NCBI GenBank assembly: GCA_028671895.1
Contig: JAPMAC010000231.1
Span: 5,916,001-5,980,000, forward strand
Direction: 5' to 3'
Length of the DNA stretch: 64,000 nucleotides
Source of the DNA: Oenanthe sinensis
Taxonomy: Eukaryota > Streptophyta > Magnoliopsida > Apiales > Apiaceae
In this document: positions 51,793 to 63,331 of the stretch, in pieces
Numbering within the stretch: the first letter of the stretch is position 1
Layout: every line of letters starts with the position of its first letter
Notes under the pieces: generated by a model
What the model was told of the DNA's origin: nothing
Seen by the model: only the letters and a program-made list of their open reading frames with translations
The model's database searches: none
Position numbers and translations under genes: made by a program

Positions 51793-54700
51793 TAAGAGTT
51801 TACAAGTTGTTTCCATGTTCAAACGAGTCAAGAATGAAGCTACAAGTTGTTTCCGAGTTCGAACGAGTCAAGAATGAAGTCTCAAATTGTTATGAATTAT
51901 TTTGATGTTTAAACGAGACAATAATGTTCCTATAAGAGTTTACAAGTTATTTCCATGTTCAAACGAGTCAAGAATGAAGCTACATGTTGTTTCCGAGTTC
52001 AAATGAGTCAAGAATGAAGCCTCAAATTGTTATGAATTGTTTTGATGTTTAAATGAACCAATAATGTTCCTATAAGAGTTTACAAGTTGTTTCCATGTTC
52101 AAACGAGGCAAGAATGAAGCTACAAGCTGTTTCCGAGTTCGAACGAGTCAAGAATGAAGTCTCAAATTGTAACGAATTGTTTCGATTTTTAAACGAGCCA
52201 ATAATGTTTCTACAATAGTTTACAAGTTGTTTCCATATTCAAACGAGTAATGAATGAAAGTACAAGTTGTTTCCGAGTTTGAACGAGTCAAGAATGAAGC
52301 CTCAAATTGTTATGAATTATTTTCATGTTTAAACTAGCCAATAATGTTTTTACAAGAGTTTAAAAATTGTTTCCATGTTCAAACGAGTCAAGAATGAAGC
52401 TACAAGTTGTTTCCGAGTTCGAACGTGTCAAGAATTAAGCCTTAAATTGTTATGAATTGTTTTCATGTTGAAACGAGCCAATAATGTTCCCACAAGAGTT
52501 AACAAGTTGTTGCCATGTTCAAACGAGTAAAGAATGAGGCTACAAGTTGTTTCCGAGTTCGAACGATTCAAAATGAACCCTCAAATTGTTATGAATTGTT
52601 TTGATGTTTAAATGAGCCAATAATGCTCTTAGAAGTGTTTACAAGTTGTGTCCATGTTCAAACGAGTCAAGAATGAAGCTACAAGTTGTTTCCGAGTTCG
52701 AACAAGTCAAGAATGAAGCCTCAATTTTTTATGAATTGTTTTCATGTTTAAACGAGCCAATAATGCTCCAACAAGTGTTTACTAGTTGTTTCCATGTTCA
52801 AACGGGGCAAGAATGAAGCTACAAGCTGTTTCCGAGTTCGAACGAGTCAAGAATGAAGTCTCAAATTGTAACGTATTGTTTCGATTTTTAAACGAGCCAA
52901 TAATGTTTCTACAATAGTTTACAAGTTGTTTCCATGTTCAAACGAGTCAAGAATGAAGCTACAAGTTATTTCCGAGTTCGAACGAGTCAAGAATTAAGCC
53001 TCAAATTGTTATGAATTGTTTTCATGTTGAAACGAGCTAATAATGTTCCTAAAAGAATTTACAAGTTGTTTCCATGTTTAAACGAGTCAAGTATGAAGCT
53101 AAAAGTTGTTTCCGAGTTTGAACGAGTCAAGAATGAAGTCTTAAATTGTAATGAATTGTTTTGATGTTTAAACGAGCCAATAATGCTCCTACAAGTGTTT
53201 ACAAGTTGTGTCCATGTTCAAACGAGTCATGATTGAAGCTTCAAGTTGTTTCCGAGTTCGAACGAGTCAAGAATGAAGCCTCAAATTGTTATGAAAACGA
53301 GCCAATAATGCTCCTACAAGTGTTTACAAGTGGTTTCCATGTTCAAACGAGTCAAGAATGAAGCTACAAATTTTTTCCGAGTTCGAACGATTCAAGAATG
53401 AAGTCTCAAATTGTTATGAATTGTTTTGATGTTTAAATGAGCCAATAATTCTCTTACATGTGTTTACAAGTTGTGTCCATGTTCAAACGAGTCAAGAATG
53501 AAGCTACATGTTGTTTCCGAGTTCAAAAGAGTCAAGAATGAAGTCTCAAATTGCTATGAATTGTTTTGATGTTTAAACGAGCCAATAATAGGAATAAGAG
53601 TTTACAAGTTGTTTCCATGTTCAAACGAGTCAAGAATGAAGCTACAAGTTGTTTCCGAGTTCGAACGAGTCAAGAATGAAGTCTCAAATTGTTATGAATT
53701 ATTTTGATGTTTAAACGAGACAATAATGTTCCTATAAGAGTTTACAAGTTATTTCCATGTTCAAACGAGTCAAGAATGAAGCTACATGTTGTTTCCGAGT
53801 TCAAATGAGTCAAGAATGAAGCCTCAAATTGTTATGAATTGTTTTGATGTTTAAATGAACCAATAATGTTCCTATAAGAGTTTACAAGTTGTTTCCATGT
53901 TCAAACGAGGCAAGAATGAAGCTACAAGCTGTTTCCGAGTTCGAACGAGTCAAGAATGAAGTCTCAAATTGTAACGAATTGTTTCGATTTTTAAACGAGC
54001 CAATAATGTTTCTACAATAGTTTACAAGTTGTTTCCATATTCAAACGAGTAATGAATGAAAGTACAAGTTGTTTCCGAGTTTGAACGAGTCAAGAATGAA
54101 GCCTCAAATTGTTATGAATTATTTTCATGTTTAAACTAGCCAATAATGTTTTTACAAGAGTTTAAAAATTGTTTCCATGTTCAAACGAGTCAAGAATGAA
54201 GCTACAAGTTGTTTCCGAGTTCGAACGTGTCAAGAATTAAGCCTTAAATTGTTATGAATTGTTTTCATGTTGAAACGAGCCAATAATGTTCCCACAAGAG
54301 TTAACAAGTTGTTGCCATGTTCAAACGAGTAAAGAATGAGGCTACAAGTTGTTTCCGAGTTCGAACGATTCAAAATGAAGCCTCAAATTGTTATGAATTG
54401 TTTTGATGTTTAAATGAGCCAATAATGCTCTTAGAAGTGTTTACAAGTTGTGTCCGTGTTCAAACGAGTCAAGAATGAAGCTACAAGTTGTTTCTGAGTT
54501 CGAACGAGTCAAGAATGAAGCCTCAATTTTTTATGAATTGTTTTCATGTTTAAACGAGCCAATAATGCTCCAACAAGTGTTTACTAGTTGTTTCCATGTT
54601 CAAACGGGGCAAGAATGAAGCTACAAGCTGTTTCCGAGTTCGAACGAGTCAAGAATGAAGTCTCAAATTGTAACGTATTGTTTCGATTTTTAAACGAGCC

Positions 54701-56749
54701 AATAATGTTTCTACAATAGTTTACAAGTTGTTTCCATGTTCAAACGAGTCAAGAATGAAGCTACAAGTTATTTCCGAGTTCGAACGAGTCAAGAATTAAG
54801 CCTCAAATTGTTATGAATTGTTTTCATGTTGAAACGAGCTAATAATGTTCCTAAAAGAATTTACAAGTTGTTTCCATGTTTAAACGAGTCAAGTATGAAG
54901 CTAAAAGTTGTTTCCGAGTTTGAACGAGTCAAGAATGAAGTCTTAAATTGTAATGAATTGTTTTGATGTTTAAACGAGCCAATAATGCTCCTACAAGTGT
55001 TTACAAGTTGTGTCCATGTTCAAACGAGTCATGATTGAAGCTTCAAGTTGTTTCCGAGTTCGAACGAGTCAAGAATGAAGCCTCAAATTGTTATGAAAAC
55101 GAGCCAATAATGCTCCTACAAGTGTTTACAAGTGGTTTCCACGTTCAAACGAGTCAAGAATGAAGCTACAAATTTTTTCCGAGTTCGAACGATTCAAGAA
55201 TGAAGTCTCAAATTGTTATGAATTGTTTTGATGTTTAAATGAGCCAATAATTCTCTTACATGTGTTTACAAGTTGTGTCCATGTTCAAACGAGTCAAGAA
55301 TGAAGCTACATGTTGTTTCCGAGTTCAAAAGAGTCAAGAATGAAGTCTCAAATTGCTATGAATTGTTTTGATGTTTAAACGAGCCAATAATAGGAATAAG
55401 AGTTTACAAGTTGTTTCCATGTTCAAACGAGTCAAGAATGAAGCTACAAGTTGTTTCCGAGTTCGAACGAGTCAAGAATGAAGTCTCAAATTGTTATGAA
55501 TTATTTTGATGTTTAAACGAGCCAATAATGTTCCTATAAGAGTTTACAAGTTATTTCCATGTTCAAACGAGTCAAGAATGAAGCTACATGTTGTTTCCGA
55601 GTTCAAATGAGTCAAGAATGAAGCCTCAAATTGTTATGAATTGTTTTGATGTTTAAATGAACCAATAATGTTCCTATAAGAGTTTACAAGTTGTTTCCAT
55701 GTTCAAACGAGGCAAGAATGAAGCTACAAGCTGTTTCCGAGTTCGAACGAGTCAAGAATGAAGTCTCAAATTGTAACGAATTGTTTCGATTTTTAAACGA
55801 GCCAATAATGTTTCTACAATAGTTTACAAGTTGTTTCCATATTCAAACGAGTAATGAATGAAACTACAAGTTGTTTCCGAGTTTGAACGAGTCAAGAATG
55901 AAGCCTCAAATTGTTATGAATTGTTTTCATGTTTAAACTAGCCAATAATGTTTTTACAAGAGTTTAAAAATTGTTTCCATGTTCAAACGAGTCAAGAATG
56001 AAGCTACAAGTTGTTTCCGAGTTCGAACGTGTCAAGAATTAAGCCTTAAATTGTTATGAATTGTTTTCATGTTGAAACGAGCCAATAATGTTCCCACAAG
56101 AGTTAACAAGTTGTTGCCATGTTCAAACGAGTAAAGAATGAGGCTACAAGTTGTTTCCGAGTTCGAACGATTCAAAATGAAGCCAAAAATTGTTATGAAT
56201 TGTTTTGATGTTTAAATGAGCCAATAATGCTCTTAGAAGTGTTTACAATTTGTGTCCGTGTTCAAACGAGTCAAGAATGAAGCTACAAGTTGTTTCCGAG
56301 TTCGAACGAGTCAAGAATGAAGCCTCAATTTTTTATGAATTGTTTTCATGTTTAAACGAGCCAATAATGCTCCAACAAGTGTTTACTAGTTGTTTCCATG
56401 TTCAAACGGGGCAAGAATGAAGCTACAAGCTGTTTCCGAGTTCGAACGAGTCAAGAATGAAGTCTCAAATTGTAACGTATTGTTTCGATTTTTAAACGAG
56501 CCAATAATGTTTCTACAATAGTTTACAAGTTGTTTCCATGTTCAAACGAGTCAAGAATGAAGCTACAAGTTATTTCCGAGTTCGAACGAGTCAAGAATTA
56601 AGCCTCAAATTGTTATGAATTGTTTTCATGTTGAAACGAGCTAATAATGTTCCTAAAAGAATTTACAAGTTGTTTCCATGTTTAAACGAGTCAAGTATGA
56701 AGCTAAAAGTTGTTTCCGAGTTTGAACGAGTCAAGAATGAAGTCTTAAA

Positions 56750-59700
56750 TTGTAATGAATTGTTTTGATGTTTAAACGAGCCAATAATGCTCCTACAAGT
56801 GTTTACAAGTTGTGTCCATGTTCAAACGAGTCATGATTGAAGCTTCAAGTTGTTTCCGAGTTCGAACGAGTCAAGAATGAAGCCTCAAATTGTTATGAAT
56901 TTTTTTGATATTTAAACGAGCCAATAATGCTCCTACAAGTGTTTACAAGTGGTTTCCATGTTCAAACGAGTCAATAATGAAGCTACAAATTTTTTCCGAG
57001 TTCGAACGATTCAAGAATGAAGTCTCAAATTGTTATGAATTGTTTTGATGTTTAAATGAGCCAATAATTCTCTTACATGTGTTTACAAGTTGTGTCCATG
57101 TTCAAACGAGTCAAGAATGAAGCTACATGTTGTTTCCGAGTTCAAAAGAGTCAAGAATGAAGTCTCAAATTGCTATGAATTGTTTTGATGTTTAAACGAG
57201 CCAATAATAGGAATAAGAGGTTACAAGTTGTTTCCATGTTCAAACGAGTCAAGAATGAAGCTACAAGTTGTTTCCGAGTTCGAACGAATCAAGAATGAAG
57301 CCTCAAATTGTTATGAATTATTTTGATGTTTAAACGAGCCAATAATGTTCCTATAAGAGTTTACAAGTTATTTCCATGTTCAAACGAGTCAAGAATGAAG
57401 CTACATGTTGTTTCCGAGTTCAAATGAGTCAAGAATGAAGCCTCAAATTGTTATGAATTATTTTGATGTTTAAATGAACCAATAATGTTCCTATAAGAGT
57501 TTACAAGTTGTTTCCATGTTCAAACGAGGCAAGAATGAAGCTACAAGCTGTTTCCGAGTTCGAACGAGTCAAGAATGAAGTCTCAAATTGTAACGAATTG
57601 TTTCAATTTTTAAACGAGCCAATAATGTTTCTACAATAGTCTACAAGTTATTTCCATATTCAAACGAGTAATGAATGAAACTACAAGTTGTTTCCGAGTT
57701 TGAACGAGTCAAGAATGAAGCCTCAAATTGTTATGAATTGTTTTGATGTTTAAACTAGCCAATAATGTTTTTACAAGAGTTTACAAATTGTTTCCATGTT
57801 CAAACGAGTCAAGAATGAAGCTACAAGTTGTTTCCGAGTTCGAACGAGTCAAGAATTAAGCCTTAAATTGTTATGAATTGTTTTCATGTTGAAACGAGCC
57901 AATAATGTTCCCACAAGAGTTAACAAGTTGTTGCCATGTTCAAACGAGTAAAGAATGAGGCTACAAGTTGTTTCCGAGTTCGAACGATTCAAAATGAAGC
58001 CTCAAATTGTTATGAATTGTTTTGATGTTTAAATGAGCCAATAATGCTCTTAGAAGAGTTTACAAGTTGTGTCCCTGTTCAAACGAGTCAAGAATGAAGC
58101 TACAAGTTGTTTCTGAGTTCGAACGAGTCAAGAATGAAGCCTCAATTTTTTATGAATTGTTTTCATGTTTAAACGAGCCAATAATGCTCCAACAAGTGTT
58201 TACTAGTTGTTTCCATGTTCAAACGGGGCAAGAATGAAGCTACAAGCTGTTTCCGAGTTCGAACGAGTCAAGAATGAAGTCTCAAATTGTAACGTATTGT
58301 TTCGATTTTTAAACGAGCCAATAATGTTTCTACAATAGTTTACAAGTTGTTTCCATGTTCAAACGAGTCAAGAATGAAGCTACAAGTTATTTCCGAGTTC
58401 GAACGAGTCAAGAATTAAGCCTCAAATTGTTATGAATTGTTTTCATGTTGAAACGAGCTAATAATGTTCCTAAAAGAATTTACAAGTTGTTTCCATGTTT
58501 AAACGAGTCAAGTATGAAGCTAAAAGTTGTTTTCGAGTTTGAACGAGTCAAGAATGAAGTCTTAAATTGTAATGAATTGTTTTGATGTTTAAACGAGCCA
58601 ATAATGCTCCTACAAGTGTTTACAAGTTGTGTCCATGTTCAAACGAGTCATGATTGAAGCTTCAAGTTGTTTCCGAGTTCGAACGAGTCAAGAATGAAGC
58701 CTCAAATTGTTATGAAAACGAGCCAATAATGCTCCTACAAGTGTTTACAAGTGGTTTCCATGTTCAAACGAGTCAAGAATGAAGCTACAAATTTTTTCCG
58801 AGTTCGAACGATTCAAGAATGAAGTCTCAAATTGTTATGAATTGTTTTGATGTTTAAATGAGCCAATAATTCTCTTACATGTGTTTACAAGTTGTGTCCA
58901 TGTTCAAACGAGTCAAGAATGAAGCTACATGTTGTTTCCGAGTTCAAAAGAGTCAAGAATGAAGTCTCAAATTGCTATGAATTGTTTTGATGTTTAAACG
59001 AGCCAATAATAGGAATAAGAGTTTACAAGTTGTTTCCATGTTCAAACGAGTCAAGAATGAAGCTACAAGTTGTTTCCGAGTTCGAACGAGTCAAGAATGA
59101 AGTCTCAAATTGTTATGAATTATTTTGATGTTTAAACGAGCCAATAATGTTCCTATAAGAGTTTACAAGTTATTTCCATGTTCAAACGAGTCAAGAATGA
59201 AGCTACATGTTGTTTCCGAGTTCAAATGAGTCAAGAATGAAGCCTCAAATTGTTATGAATTGTTTTGATGTTTAAATGAACCAATAATGTTCCTATAAGA
59301 GTTTACAAGTTGTTTCCATGTTCAAACGAGGCAAGAATGAAGCTACAAGCTGTTTCCGAGTTCGAACGAGTCAAGAATGAAGTCTCAAATTGTAACGAAT
59401 TGTTTCGATTTTTAAACGAGCCAATAATGTTTCTACAATAGTTTACAAGTTGTTTCCATATTCAAACGAGTAATGAATGAAACTACAAGTTGTTTCCGAG
59501 TTTGAACGAGTCAAGAATGAAGCCTCAAATTGTTATGAATTGTTTTCATGTTTAAACTAGCCAATAATGTTTTTACAAGAGTTTAAAAATTGTTTCCATG
59601 TTTAAACGAGTCAAGAATGAAGCTACAAGTTGTTTCCGAGTTCGAACGAGTCAAGAATGAAGTCTTAAATTGTAATGAATTGTTTTGATGTTTAAACGAG

Positions 59701-61197
59701 CCAATAATGCTCCTACAAGTGTTTACAAGTTGTGTCCATGTTCAAACGAGTCATGATTGAAGCTTCAAGTTGTTTCCGAGTTCGAACGAGTCAAGAATGA
59801 AGCCTCAAATTGTTATGAATTTTTTTGATATTTAAACGAGCCAATAATGCTCCTACAAGTGTTTACAAGTGGTTTCCATGTTCAAACGAGTCAAGAATGA
59901 AGCTACAAATTTTTTCCGAGTTCGAACGATTCAAGAATGAAGTCTCAAATTGTTATGAATTGTTTTGATGTTTAAATGAGCCAATAATTCTCTTACATGT
60001 GTTTACAAGTTGTGTCCATGTTCAAACGAGTCAAGAATGAAGCTACATGTTGTTTCCGAGTTCAAAAGAGTCAAGAATGAAGTCTCAAATTGCTATGAAT
60101 TGTTTTGATGTTTAAACGAGCCAATAATAGGAATAAGAATTTACAAGTTGTTTCCATGTTCAAACGAGTCAAGAATGAAGCTACAAGTTGTTTCCGAGTT
60201 CGAACGAATCAAGAATGAAGCCTCAAATTGTTATGAATTATTTTGATGTTTAAACGAGCCAATAATGTTCCTATAAGAGTTTACAAGTTATTTCCATGTT
60301 CAAACGAGTCAAGAATGAAGCTACATGTTGTTTCCGAGTTCAAATGAGTCAAGAATGAAGCCTCAAATTGTTATGAATTGTTTTGATGTTTAAATGAACC
60401 AATAATGTTCCTATAAGAGTTTACAAGTTGTTTCCATGTTCAAACGAGTCAAGAATGAAGCTACAAGCTGTTTCCGAGTTCGAACGAGTCAAGAATGAAG
60501 TCTCAAATTGTAACGAATTGTTTCAATTTTTAAACGAGCCAATAATGTTTCTACAATAGTCTACAAGTTATTTCCATATTCAAACGAGTAATGAATGAAA
60601 CTACAAGTTGTTTCCGAGTTTGAACGAGTCAAGAATGAAGCCTCAAATTGTTATGAATTGTTTTGATGTTTAAACTAGCCAATAATGTTTTTACAAGAGT
60701 TTACAAATTGTTTCCATGTTCAAACGAGTCAAGAATGAAGCTACAAGTTGTTTCCGAGTTCGAACGAGTCAAGAATTAAGCCTTAAATTGTTATGAATTG
60801 TTTTCATGTTGAAACGAGCCAATAATGTTCCCACAAGAGTTAACAAGTTGTTGCCATGTTCAAACGAGTAAAGAATGAGGCTACAAGTTGTTTCCGAGTT
60901 CGAACGATTCAAAATGAAGCCTCAAATTGTTATGAATTGTTTTGATGTTTAAATGAGCCAATAATGCTCTTAGAAGTGTTTACAAGTTGTGTCCATGTTC
61001 AAACGAGTCAAGAATGAAGCTACAAGTTGTTTCCGAGTTCGAACGAGTCAAGAATGAAGCCTCAATTTTTTATGAATTGTTTTCATGTTTAAACGAGCCA
61101 ATAATGCTCCAACAAGTGTTTACTAGTTGTTTCCATGTTCAAACGGGGCAAGAATGAAGCTACAAGCTGTTTCCGAGTTCGAACGAGTCAAGAATGA
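56750..61197 (+). repeat. 2920-bp super-repeat within the 1.8-kb array
   Basis: Copies four/five and six/seven share private variants 2920 bp apart (1802 + 1118). These include the undeleted T-run box C at 56901 and 59821, CGAATCAAG near 57286 and 60206, TTTCAATTTTTAAACG near 57602 and 60522, and AGTCTACAAG near 57639 and 60559. A block of unlike units was therefore copied together, with the second copy cut short near 61.2 kb. Confidence 0.8.
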
Positions 61198-63331
61198 AGC
61201 CTCAAATTGTTATGAATTATTTTGATGTTTAAACGAGCCAATAATGTTCCTATAAGAGTTTACAAGTTATTTCCATGTTCAAACGAGTCAAGAATGAAGC
61301 TACATGTTGTTTCCGAGTTCAAATGAGTCAAGAATGAAGCCTCAAATTGTTATGAATTGTTTTGATGTTTAAACGAACCAATACTGTTCCTATAAGAGTT
61401 TACAAGTTGTTTCCATGTTCAAACGAGGCAAGAATGAAGCTACAAGCTGTTTCCGAGTTCGAACGAGTCAAGAATGAAGTCTCAAATTGTAACGAATTGT
61501 TTCGATTTTTAAACGAGCCAATAATGTTTCTACAATAGTTTACAAGTTGTTTCCATGTTCAAACGAGTCAAGAATGAAGCTACAAGTTGTTTCCGAGTTC
61601 GAACGAGTCAAGAATTAAGCCTCAAATTGTTATGAATTGTTTTCATGTTGAAACGAGCCAATAATGTTCCTAAAAGAATTTACAAGTTGTTTCCATGTTT
61701 AAACAAGTCAAGAATGAAGCTACAAGTTGTTTCCGAGTTCGAACGAGTCAAAAATTAAGCCTTTAATTGTTATGAATTGTTTTCATGTTGAAACGAGCCA
61801 ATAATGTTCCCACATGAGTTAACAAGTTGTTTCCATGTTCAAACGAGTAAAGAATGAAGCTACAAGTTGTTTCCGAGTTCGAACGATTCAAACTGAAGCC
61901 TCAAATTGTTATGAATTGTTTTGATGTTTAAATGAGCCAATAATGCTCTTAGAAGTGTTTACAAGTTGTGTCCATGTTCAAACGAGTCAAGAATGAAGCT
62001 ACAAGTTGTTTCCGAGTTCGAACGAGTCAAGAATGAAAGCCTCAATTTTTTATGAATTGTTTTCATGTTTAAACAAGCCAATAATGCTCCAACAAGTGTT
62101 TACTAGTTGTTTCCATGTTCAAACGAGGCAAGAATGAAGCTACAAGCTGTTTCCGAGTTCGAACGAGTCAATAATGAAGTCTCAAATTGTTACGAATTGT
62201 TTCGATTTTTAAACGAGTCAATAATGTTTCTACAAGAATTTACAAGTCGATTCCATGTTCAAACGAGTCAAGAATGAAGCTACAAGTTGTTTCCGAGTTC
62301 GAACGAGTCAAGAATTAAGCCTCAAATTGTTATGAATTGTTTTCATGTTGAAACGAGCCAATAATATTCCCACAAGAGTTAACAAGTTGTTTCCATGTTC
62401 AAACGAGTAAAGAATGAAGCTACAAGTTGTTTCCGAGTTCGAACGATTCAAAATGAAGCCTAAAATTGTTATGAATTGTTTTGATGTTTAAATGAGCCAA
62501 TAATGCTCTTAGAAGTGTTTACAATTTGTGTCCATGTTCAAACGAGTCATGATTGAAGCTTCAAGTTGTTTCCGAGTTCGAACGAGTCAAGAATGAAGCC
62601 TCAAATTGTTATGAATTATTTTGATGTTTAAACGAGGCAATAATGTTTCTACAATAGTTTACAAGTTGTTTCCATATTCAAACGAGTAATGAATGAAGCT
62701 ACAAGTTGTTTCCGAGTTCGAACGAGTCAAGAATGAAGCCTCAAATTGTTATGAATTTTTTTGATATTTAAACGAGCCAATAATGCTCCTACAAGTGTTT
62801 ACAAGTTGTTTCCATGTTCAAACGAGGCAAGAATGAAGCTACAAGCTGTTTCCGAGTTCGAACGAGTCAAGAATGAAGTCTCAAATTGTAACGAATTGTT
62901 TCGATTTTTAAACGAGCCAATAATGTTTCTACAATAGTTTACAAGTTGTTTCCATGTTCAAACGAGTCAAGAATGAAGCTACAAGTTGTTTCCGAGTTTG
63001 AACGAGTCAAGAATGAAGTCTTAAATTGTAATGAATTGTTTTGATGTTTAAACGAGCCAATAATGCTCCTACAAGTATTTACAAGTTGTGTCCATGTTCA
63101 AACGAGTCATGATTGAAGCTTCAACTTGTTTCCGAGTTCGAACGAGTCAAGAATGAAGCCTCAAATTGTTATGAATTTTTTTATATTTAAACGAGCCAAT
63201 AATGCTCCTACAAGTGTTTACAAGTTGTTTCCATGTTCAAACGAGTCAAGAATGAAGCTACAAGTTGTTTCCGAGTTCGAACGAGTCAAGAATTAAGCCT
63301 CAAATTGTTATGAATTGTTTTCATGTTGAAA
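61198..63331 (+). repeat. Mixed monomers right of the 1.8-kb array
   Basis: About fifteen monomers of known classes follow, with no tandem period above 140 bp that I could fix. A one-base gain (GAATGAAAGCC near 62034) and AAGTCGATTCC near 62245 are private variants. The class order still follows that seen elsewhere. Confidence 0.8.

Larger units (their letters stand above)
49986..61197 (+). repeat. 1802-bp higher-order repeat array (13-mer, about 6.5 copies)
   Basis: Copies begin at 49986, 51788, 53590, 55392, 57209, 59011 and 60129. Their lengths are 1802, 1802, 1802, 1817, 1802 and 1118, plus a final part. Copies two to seven start with a five-base micro-inversion. TTGCCATG is a second marker at 50708, 52510, 54312, 56114, 57931 and 60851. 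The full ancestral length is 1817 (13 x 140 minus 3), and a 15-bp loss in box C gives 1802. The 1118-bp copy lacks five monomers. Copies look about 99% alike by eye. The array ends abruptly near 61.2 kb. Confidence 0.95.

Noticed and set aside
56894..56920. T runs in box C (up to seven or eight T) as terminators
   Set aside because: No stem precedes them, and they are simply one class of box C scattered through the array.
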